Assembly (NCBI GenBank): GCA_902496595.1
Contig: CABVBV010000002.1
Span: forward strand, 1 to 45,434
Origin: an uncultured Eubacteriales bacterium
GTDB taxonomy: Bacteria > Bacillota > Clostridia > Oscillospirales > Oscillospiraceae
Reading direction: 5' to 3'
DNA: 45,434 bases
In this document: piece by piece, positions 40,082-45,434 of the stretch
Position numbering within the stretch: the stretch's first letter is position 1
Layout: each line of letters begins with the position of its first letter
The notes under the pieces: generated by a model
Told to the model about the DNA's origin: nothing
Databases searched by the model: none
What the model saw: the letters and a program-made list of their open reading frames with translations, nothing else
Translations under genes and position numbers: made by a program

Positions 40082-40591
40082 GTGAATTATTTTGCACGGT
40101 TGACATCTCCGGTTGGGGAGATCACTTTGGGCTCGGACGGGTCGACGTTGATGGGACTGTGGATCTCTGGGCAGAAATACCACTCGCTCGGTCTTGACCC
40201 GGGTGCGAAGGCGAGAGAACTGCCCGTTTTCAAATTGGTCGCGAGCTGGCTCGAGCGCTATTTCGCCGGAGAACGTCCGGAGCCGGGGGAACTGCCTCTG
40301 ACTCTCACAGGCAGCGAGTTCCGAAGAAAGGTCTGGAGCCTGCTTCTTGAGATTCCAAGCGGATCTGTGACCACATACGGGGAACTCGCACGGCGTCTTG
40401 GCACGGGCGCTAGGGCTGTTGGCAGCGCAGTGGGGCACAATCCGATCTCAATAATCATACCCTGTCACAGGGTTCTAGGTTCGGATGGGTCGCTCACAGG
40501 TTATGCTGCGGGTCTGCCGGTTAAGATGAAACTCTTGCAAGTTGAGGGTATAGCGTTAAACCGTGGGCAGAAGAGCTTGATGATCAATTGA
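40082..40591 (+). CDS. ogt: Methylated-DNA-[protein]-cysteine S-methyltransferase
   Basis: A 169-residue DNA repair protein that takes alkyl groups from O6-alkylguanine onto its own cysteine. It has the Ogt layout: a variable N-terminal half, then VWSLLLEIPSGSVTTYGELA (84-103), RAVGSAVGHNP (111-121, with the Asn hinge) and the active site IPCHRV (Cys128). The start is GTG at 40082, seven bases after GGAGG; the ATG at 40046 lacks a ribosome site. It lies next to the restriction pair and ends at a terminator shared with the convergent collagen-like gene. Confidence 0.93.
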   Translation: MNYFARLTSPVGEITLGSDGSTLMGLWISGQKYHSLGLDPGAKARELPVFKLVASWLERYFAGERPEPGELPLTLTGSEFRRKVWSLLLEIPSGSVTTYGELARRLGTGARAVGSAVGHNPISIIIPCHRVLGSDGSLTGYAAGLPVKMKLLQVEGIALNRGQKSLMIN

Positions 40592-40592
40592 A

Positions 40593-40626
40593 AAAAGCTC
40601 GGGAAGCCTCTCGGCCCCGAGCTTTT
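40593..40626. terminator. Bidirectional terminator
   Basis: AAAAGCTCGGG (40593-40603) pairs with CCCGAGCTTTT (40616-40626) around 12 bases. The A and T runs serve both ogt and the convergent collagen-like gene. Confidence 0.9.
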
Positions 40627-40631
40627 ATTTG

Positions 40632-41714
40632 TTACCGCTGATCGCTGATCGTGGCTTCGCTGTTGCTTGCTTCCAGAGCGGAAAGCGGGTCGTATGGCGC
40701 GCCTGACTGAGTTCCGGCGAGCAGCGCTATGTCCGAGGCGTTTTCAGGTATGCCCCAGGAGTTGCCAGAGAACAGGAAGACCGCTCTGTCCACGACATAG
40801 CCGCGTGTATCATAGCAGACGTTGTCCATGATGGTGCCTGTGGAACCGGGATTGAGGTAGGCCGGCTGCCTCAGGCTGTGAAAAATGCTGCCGCGCACGA
40901 GCAGGTCGGAGGCCCCGCCCTGGGTCACAAAGCCGCGATTGACGACCCAGGTGGAAGAATCGCCGGGCTGCTCAGGGCCGTAGACCCGGCAGTTGAGTAT
41001 CTGATCCCCGGCCCCTGCGACCTGTATGAACTCTACGGGGTAGGCCTGGTCGCTGGTCAGAGTGAGCCCTTCTATTGTCTCGCAGTCGCCTCCGAGCAAG
41101 ATGGGGACGACCGGGGCCTGGAGCAGTATGACCGCGCCCGCAGAACCCCGTATGCTAAGGCCCGGCTGAGTCACATACAGCTGCTCTGTCACCGGATAAC
41201 TGCCGCGCAGGACGTGTATCGTGCCGTCCGGCAGAGATGCGGCAAGAGCATCGGCTATCGTCTGAAACGGAGCCGATCTGCTGCCGTTCCCACCGGGAGC
41301 CGCATCTGCCTGGACATAGAGGTCGTATGGGTCTGAGGCCGAAGCCCCCGTCGGCCCGGTGGGCCCTGTCGCACCGGCTGCCCCGGTGGGCCCCGTCGGC
41401 CCTGCTGCGCCGGAGGTTCCGGCAGGGCCCGTCGGCCCGGATGTACCTGAAGCGCCCGTAGGGCCTGTGGGCCCGGCCATACCTGCCGTCCCTGCCGGCC
41501 CGGTGGGCCCGGTGGCTCCGGCAGCCCCGGAGGGGCCTGTCACACCTGCGGCGCCTGTGGGGCCTGTGGGCCCGGTGATGCCGGGAGCGCCTGAAGCGCC
41601 AGTCGGCCCGGTCGGCCCAGTCGCCCCGGGCGCTCCGGAAGGCCCGGTGGGGCCGGCAGGGCCGGGGATCGTGCAGATACGGCAGCAATCTCCCATGCAG
41701 TTATAACGTTTCAT
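40632..41714 (-). CDS. Collagen-like surface/exosporium protein with beta-helix domain
   Basis: A 360-residue protein. A short Cys-rich head (NCMGDCCRIC) is followed by 36 unbroken Gly-X-Y triplets (residues 18-125, mostly GPT, GAS and GAA) and a C-terminal domain. The latter starts DLYVQADAAPGGNGSRSAPF and has NxxGxI-type repeats of a right-handed beta-helix (DUF1565-like). Thr-rich bacterial collagen repeats of this kind are known from BclA-like filaments on Bacillus and Clostridium spores. There is no signal peptide, which fits a spore-coat protein assembled from the mother cell (inference). An in-frame TTG lies at 41732; the ATG at 41714 has GGAGG 11 bases upstream. Confidence 0.85.
   Translation of the reverse strand: MKRYNCMGDCCRICTIPGPAGPTGPSGAPGATGPTGPTGASGAPGITGPTGPTGAAGVTGPSGAAGATGPTGPAGTAGMAGPTGPTGASGTSGPTGPAGTSGAAGPTGPTGAAGATGPTGPTGASASDPYDLYVQADAAPGGNGSRSAPFQTIADALAASLPDGTIHVLRGSYPVTEQLYVTQPGLSIRGSAGAVILLQAPVVPILLGGDCETIEGLTLTSDQAYPVEFIQVAGAGDQILNCRVYGPEQPGDSSTWVVNRGFVTQGGASDLLVRGSIFHSLRQPAYLNPGSTGTIMDNVCYDTRGYVVDRAVFLFSGNSWGIPENASDIALLAGTQSGAPYDPLSALEASNSEATISDQR
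41340..41663 (-). repeat. Collagen-like coding repeat
   Basis: 324 bases coding for 36 Gly-X-Y triplets. The DNA is a degenerate nine-base pattern (GGC/CCC/ACN-rich) and could change length by slippage. Confidence 0.85.
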
Positions 41715-41766
41715 AGTGCCGCAGACCTCCAATTTGAGCCTTACGGCATTCTATGCAGCGGGCCGT

Positions 41767-41862
41767 CTATCTGTGAAGCTCGAGCACACGCGAAGCCTGC
41801 AGCTTGGCGAGTTCAAGGTATTTCAGATAATACGTCCGGTTCGCGTCCTTACTTCCTCGCAT
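41767..41862 (-). CDS. Small ORF B or frameshifted tail of ORF A
   Basis: A 31-codon frame overlapping the end of ORF A in the +1 frame. Its product, with TYYLKYLELAKLQASRVLEL, looks like a natural amphipathic helix rather than random translation. It has no good ribosome site of its own. It may be translated by coupling or frameshift from ORF A, or the two may be one gene broken by a frameshift. Confidence 0.35.
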   Translation of the reverse strand: MRGSKDANRTYYLKYLELAKLQASRVLELHR

Positions 41863-41975
41863 TCGACGCGCCAGACCTGGAACAGCTCCCCGTCCTCTAC
41901 GTGCGCGAGCTGCGTGAAACGCGCCTGCCTTCCTGCGAGAGCGGCGAAGCCCGATGCGATGGTGTCAATGTCCAT
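41823..41975 (-). CDS. Small ORF A, hypothetical 50-residue protein
   Basis: A 50-codon gene with an excellent ribosome site (AAGGAGGG, six bases before the ATG). The product starts MDIDTIASGFAALAGRQARF and is charged, with no membrane span. The function is unknown. It lies between the SLH gene and the collagen-like gene on the same strand, so it may be a surface or spore protein. The reading frame seems to continue in the +1 frame (41767-41862), suggesting either a two-protein overlap or a frameshift. Confidence 0.5.
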   Translation of the reverse strand: MDIDTIASGFAALAGRQARFTQLAHVEDGELFQVWRVECEEVRTRTGRII

Positions 41976-42027
41976 ATTTAGCCCTCCTTTTCCCGCCGCC
42001 GCAGAAAGGTTTGCGCTCCCTGGAAAA

Positions 42028-42060
42028 GTTTTTCCCGAGGCACACATCCCCGGGAAAAAC
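42028..42060 (-). terminator. Hairpin after the SLH gene
   Basis: GTTTTTCCCG (42028-42037) pairs with CGGGAAAAAC (42051-42060). On the minus strand it is followed by TTTTCC and lies between the SLH gene and small ORF A. Confidence 0.6.
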
Positions 42061-42120
42061 GAATTGCTTTTATTTCGGCTCCGGATGCAAACTCCGGGAG
42101 GCTTGGAGACAGGCTGTTTT

Positions 42121-44322
42121 TTACGTCTCGATAAATCTCATGAATATCGCAGCCGCCTGGGCTCGGGCGGCGGTGCCGGTCGGGTCAGTCATGCCGTTCT
42201 CGTCTCCCTCGATGATGCCCTCGGAGACAGCCCAGCGCATGGCCTCACAGGCCCAGTCGCTGACCTTGTCCGCGTCCGGGGATGTGAGCTGGAAGCCCGC
42301 CTTCGGCTCGCCCTTGAAGCGCCAGAGCATCGTCACGAGCTGCTCGCGGGTAACAGCGCCCATGGGGTCGGTACCGTCGCTGACGCCTTCGGCGACAGCC
42401 CAGGCCTGGGCCTTCTCGTACCAGGTCGCGCCGCCGTCGGTGTTCACTCCGTCGAGGCGGGCGAGCACAGTCCAGACCATGGCGCGGTTGAGCGTCGCGT
42501 TGGGGGAGAAGGTGTAGGCGCCCGTGCCGTTCATGAGGCCGTTCGTGTAGGCGTACCTCACCGCGTCGTAGTACCACGCGCCGGCCGCGACATCGGTGAA
42601 GGGCAGGCTGGCGGCCCTGAAGACGGCGCTGACGCTCACGACGCTGTCGGGCATCGTGAAGCTGAACTGCCCGCCGCCGAGGGCCTTGAGCTGTATCTCC
42701 GCGCCGTTGAGGCCCGTGACGGTGAGTGAGCCGAGCTCATAGCCGCTGTCCGCGACGGCGGTGAGCCTGACCGTGTCGCCCTCCGCGGCGCTCACGGGGT
42801 CGGCGCTCACTCTGCCGTGCTCCGAGGCGGAGATGTTGACGGCGTGGCTGACCTCGATGTCTATCGGCAGACCGTAGACCGTCAGCGTGCCGTTCACGTA
42901 GGTGATCTCGTAGTTGCCGCCCGCGCTCGCACCGCCGGGCACTATGTCAAAGCGGCCGGCCCTGCTGCCGTCGGCCGCACAGCTGAACCTCGGCTGCGTG
43001 CTCAGCGTGTCGGGCGCAATAAGCCCGCTCACGGTGAAGGTGAATCCCGGCACCCTGCCGCCGACGTACATGAACTTGTTCTCCGCCGTGATGGTGAGCT
43101 TCGCCCGGGCTATGGTGACGGCCACGCTCTTTGCGGAGACGTCGAAATGCTTGTCGTCGCCCTCAACCTTGTACCAGACCGTGTAGTTCCCGGCGTCTGT
43201 GGCCTTGGGTATGGCCGTGCTGTATACGCCGTCCTTGGCCATGGCGTACAGCATCGTGCCTTCGGTCGTAGTCCCGGCGGTTATCAGCTCCTGCTCGCCT
43301 CCGTTGTAGGTGAGCTCGTTCGCCGTCGGGGCGGTGTATTCGGGCGCGGGTTTCGGTACGCCCGTATTGTTGTCCGTCCAATCATATTCCGGCAGGGCCT
43401 CCTGCACCGTTCCCTCGACATAGCAGAAGAAGGGCTGGCCTTCATTTAAGGTTATCTCATTGTCGGAGACGGCTATGTTCGCGGCTGTTGTATTGTTCAG
43501 GTTCAGCACGCCCTCGCCGGCCTGGGAGCCGAGCTTGTTGTCCTTGATAGTCAGCGTGTCGATCACGGAATGCTGGATCTGAATGGCGTTCCACGCGGTG
43601 TTCTCATCTATTTCATTGCCCGTGATCACCACGTCTCCGGTGAGGCAGGCAGCCAGGACGGCGGAATTGGTTCCTGATGTCACACCTGTGAACTTGTTGT
43701 TGGTGAGGGTCAGGTTGTTCAGCTCGATTTTATCGATTTCCTCAGCAGCGTTAGTTCCAAGTGCGAACTTGAGCCCGTATGCTCCGGTCTCGGTCATATC
43801 GAACACGCAGTCGGTTATCGTGATGTTGCTGAGAGCGCCCGGGCCCGTATAATCCGCGTCGCCGTTATACCAGTAGTTGAAGGTCACGCTGTCGGTGAAG
43901 GTGATGTTTTTGAAGGTCAGCCCGTCGATGGCAAAATAGGACTGCCAGTTGCCCTCATCGCCGTTGGGGCGAGGTATCCTATTAACACCGGTGTAGTTGC
44001 AGTTGTTGACCTCGAAACCGGCGATATATACGCCTTCGCCCTGGCCCTCTATTGTGACATCCTTGACCGTTCTCAAATAGTCGGGCTCGCCCGTAGAATC
44101 ATAAACATCCCTGACGCGGTGTTTCAGCTCGAGCTTGGGATGGTTTCCGGGCATGACAATGATGGTGTCGCCCTCTTCGGCGGCGTCCAGGGCTTTCTGA
44201 AGGGTCTCATAGCCGGTGCTGCCTATGTAGGCCGCATATTCGTCCCCCGCGAGCGCCGCCGCGGGCAGCAGTGCGCAGAACAGGAACAGACATAAGAGCG
44301 TGGCGAGGATCCGCTTTTTCAT
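42121..44322 (-). CDS. SLH-anchored surface protein with beta-helix, MBG and repeat domains
   Basis: A 733-residue secreted protein. The signal peptide covers residues 1-25 (cut after ALA). A right-handed beta-helix region, about 40-340, has strands such as ITDCVFDMTETGAYGLKF. Next come an MBG-type beta domain (about 350-510; NYTVWYKVEGDDKHF, TYVNGTLTVYG), a bacterial beta-repeat domain with SGYELGSLTVTG, and three SLH motifs at the end (FTDVAAGAWYYDAVRYAYTN; AQAWAVAEGVSDGTDPMGAV; MRWAVSEGIIEG). SLH domains bind cell-wall polysaccharide. The beta-helix may bind or cut sugars, though no catalytic residues are evident. GGAAGG lies upstream of the ATG. Confidence 0.85.
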   Translation of the reverse strand: MKKRILATLLCLFLFCALLPAAALAGDEYAAYIGSTGYETLQKALDAAEEGDTIIVMPGNHPKLELKHRVRDVYDSTGEPDYLRTVKDVTIEGQGEGVYIAGFEVNNCNYTGVNRIPRPNGDEGNWQSYFAIDGLTFKNITFTDSVTFNYWYNGDADYTGPGALSNITITDCVFDMTETGAYGLKFALGTNAAEEIDKIELNNLTLTNNKFTGVTSGTNSAVLAACLTGDVVITGNEIDENTAWNAIQIQHSVIDTLTIKDNKLGSQAGEGVLNLNNTTAANIAVSDNEITLNEGQPFFCYVEGTVQEALPEYDWTDNNTGVPKPAPEYTAPTANELTYNGGEQELITAGTTTEGTMLYAMAKDGVYSTAIPKATDAGNYTVWYKVEGDDKHFDVSAKSVAVTIARAKLTITAENKFMYVGGRVPGFTFTVSGLIAPDTLSTQPRFSCAADGSRAGRFDIVPGGASAGGNYEITYVNGTLTVYGLPIDIEVSHAVNISASEHGRVSADPVSAAEGDTVRLTAVADSGYELGSLTVTGLNGAEIQLKALGGGQFSFTMPDSVVSVSAVFRAASLPFTDVAAGAWYYDAVRYAYTNGLMNGTGAYTFSPNATLNRAMVWTVLARLDGVNTDGGATWYEKAQAWAVAEGVSDGTDPMGAVTREQLVTMLWRFKGEPKAGFQLTSPDADKVSDWACEAMRWAVSEGIIEGDENGMTDPTGTAARAQAAAIFMRFIET

Positions 44323-44389
44323 ATTTTTTCCTTCCTTCTGAGCGTATTTGAGCAGCTGTCGCGAAATACAGAAACTTGTATGTAACTTG

Positions 44390-44418
44390 ATTATACACAG
44401 TATCACCGCACCAGGCAA
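44390..44418 (-). promoter_or_regulatory. Promoter of the SLH gene
   Basis: TTGCCT (44413-44418), a 17-base spacer and a perfect TATAAT (44390-44395) on the minus strand, 67 bases before the start codon. Confidence 0.75.
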
Positions 44419-44486
44419 CTAATAATTTGCAGTAACCTGGCACATATTGCAAAATCCAATGACCCATATCGCGGCATGGCAGAAAC

Positions 44487-44516
44487 TGAGGCCGGGCTCT
44501 TGAAAGCCCGGCCTCA
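44487..44516 (-). terminator. Terminator of the GTPase gene
   Basis: TGAGGCCGGGCT (44487-44498) pairs perfectly with AGCCCGGCCTCA (44505-44516) around six bases. On the minus strand a short GTTTCT tail follows. Confidence 0.75.
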
Positions 44517-44538
44517 AAATTGCTTCGGGGTGAATTTT

Positions 44539-45434
44539 TCAATAGAAAGTCGCGACGGGCTGCTCGGGGGCTTCGGAGAGCTCCCAGCCGAGCGCCGTGA
44601 GCACGGGGCCTCTTCTGCCGTAGGCCCGGTGGAACTTGTAGTCCATCTTCGCCGTCAGAATGACCCAGGTGTCGTTCTCCGGCTCGCCCGCCTCCGCGCA
44701 GTTGCAGATGAAGGCCTCGAACTGTATGTCCGCCTCACAGCAGGTCATGACGTGCCTGCCGGCGATGACGCTGCCTGAAGGAATGCCCCTGCGCTTCACG
44801 CAGCGCACCTTGACCTTCACCGTCTTGCCCGCGTATTTCTTCGGCTCCTCCGCCACATCCCTGTACCAGAGCGCATAGTCGCGGTCTTCGATGTTGACTA
44901 TCGGGGCGTCCAGGTCGAAGGGCAGAGGGTCTTCGATATCGTCGTAGGCCACCTTGCCGTCGGCGGATTCATAGGCGATGTCCGCCCTTCTCGACGCGCC
45001 GCGCACGACCTTGTGGAACTCCATCTTGTCCATCTCCGGCTTGAACCGGTTGAACACTATGAGCTCCGCGCTCTTCATTTTGTCGTAGCACAGCTGCCTC
45101 ATGTTGGCGTTGTAGCTGAGGAAGGTGCCCGCGTCCGCGAACATGAACTCCTGCGCCACGAGCCAGCCCTCGGGCAGCGCGCCGTAGAGCGAGTCGAGCA
45201 TCCACATACCGTTGTACTCGACCATGACGCGCTCCGCTCCCGCGGCCTCGAGCCAGGCCTCGAGGTTCTCCGGTGTGAGGTCTGTCTCCTCCTCCACGGC
45301 CTTGAGCTTCACGCGGTGGCCGGAGAACTCCTCCGGCTCGAACTCCTCGACGCCCTCCTCGCACACGAGCAGCAGCGTCGGCTCGCCGTTGTTGAAGCGC
45401 TTGTCCTCCAGGGTCTCCTGTATGAATTTAGTCT
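44539..45434 (-). CDS. CobW-like GTPase fused to a DUF1980/YcgQ-like domain (5' end outside window)
   Basis: The frame runs off the right edge, so the N-terminus with the P-loop is missing; about 297 residues remain. The start in view, TKFIQETLEDKRFNNGEPTL, then LLVCEEG, fits the segment just after a CobW/YjiA-type P-loop. AGTFLSYNANMRQLCYDKM and ELIVFNRF match the later GTPase motifs (NR in place of NKxD). The last 110 residues (YAGKTVKVKVRCVKRRGIP, RHVMTCCEADIQFEAFIC) match the DUF1980/TIGR03943 domain, which is normally a separate partner of a YcgR-type permease. The CC pair may bind metal. COG0523 proteins act in metal delivery, so a metallochaperone is a fair guess. Confidence 0.7.
   Translation of the reverse strand, partial: TKFIQETLEDKRFNNGEPTLLLVCEEGVEEFEPEEFSGHRVKLKAVEEETDLTPENLEAWLEAAGAERVMVEYNGMWMLDSLYGALPEGWLVAQEFMFADAGTFLSYNANMRQLCYDKMKSAELIVFNRFKPEMDKMEFHKVVRGASRRADIAYESADGKVAYDDIEDPLPFDLDAPIVNIEDRDYALWYRDVAEEPKKYAGKTVKVKVRCVKRRGIPSGSVIAGRHVMTCCEADIQFEAFICNCAEAGEPENDTWVILTAKMDYKFHRAYGRRGPVLTALGWELSEAPEQPVATFY

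Noticed and set aside
41359..41706. Collagen-like plus-strand frame of Gly-Pro-Val/Ala triplets
   Set aside because: It is the reverse complement of the real Gly-X-Y repeat, which gives a false repeat protein. There is no start signal and no flanking domain.

Overview
The window is GC-rich, densely coding bacterial chromosome, probably from an anaerobic, spore-forming Firmicute of the Oscillospiraceae type. This is an inference. It rests on the class of anaerobic-enzyme genes (radical-SAM RNR activase, several electron-transfer flavoproteins, CoA-based acid metabolism), SLH-domain and collagen-like surface proteins, strong AGGAGG ribosome sites, and GC-rich intergenic hairpin repeats at 48-240 and 2251-2355. 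I saw no rRNA, tRNA, CRISPR array or insertion sequence.

Left part (1-21952). Housekeeping and small regulatory units lie here: an NrdG-type activase under a promoter with an excellent NrdR box; mtnA divergent from a DUF4037-purine nucleoside phosphorylase pair; a DUF3298 lipoprotein; a RelE/ParE-Phd toxin-antitoxin pair with tandem operators; a MalT-like LuxR regulator; a PocR-AraC regulator; an AT-richer membrane-bound alpha/beta hydrolase; a glycerol-1-phosphate dehydrogenase-like gene joined to glycerol kinase; a CBS-pair protein and a PcrA/UvrD helicase. Then, all on the minus strand, come an acyl-CoA ligase, a nitronate-monooxygenase-like flavoprotein and a LysR regulator.

Centre (22141-37550). 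This is the most interesting part. A LysR-type box centred about 66 bases before the predicted start of a near-consensus promoter leads into a roughly 15-kb run of plus-strand genes: crotonase-family enzyme, class III CoA-transferase, acyl-CoA dehydrogenase, two SLC13-type permeases, a GroEL paralogue, EtfB-EtfA, three tandem DUF1847 proteins, a GlcD/LctD-type FAD oxidase and a second EtfB-EtfA. The set resembles the carnitine (cai-fix) and caffeate (car) operons fused to an ETF-linked 2-hydroxyacid dehydrogenase module. It suggests uptake, CoA activation and redox conversion of an unsaturated or hydroxylated carboxylic acid, with electrons passing through two separate ETFs. The chaperonin lacks both aspartates that GroEL needs for ATP hydrolysis, and the crotonase lacks both hydratase glutamates. 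The tandem DUF1847 family has no known function. Together these make the region a good candidate for an undescribed pathway; its substrate cannot be read from the sequence.

Right part (37551-45434). An AT-richer restriction-modification pair (C5-cytosine methyltransferase with an N-terminal HTH, and a convergent SinI-like endonuclease) is followed by an Ogt-type DNA repair methyltransferase. Then come minus-strand surface genes: a collagen-like beta-helix protein, two overlapping small ORFs and an SLH-anchored beta-helix protein. The window ends inside a CobW-like GTPase fused to a DUF1980/YcgQ-like domain.
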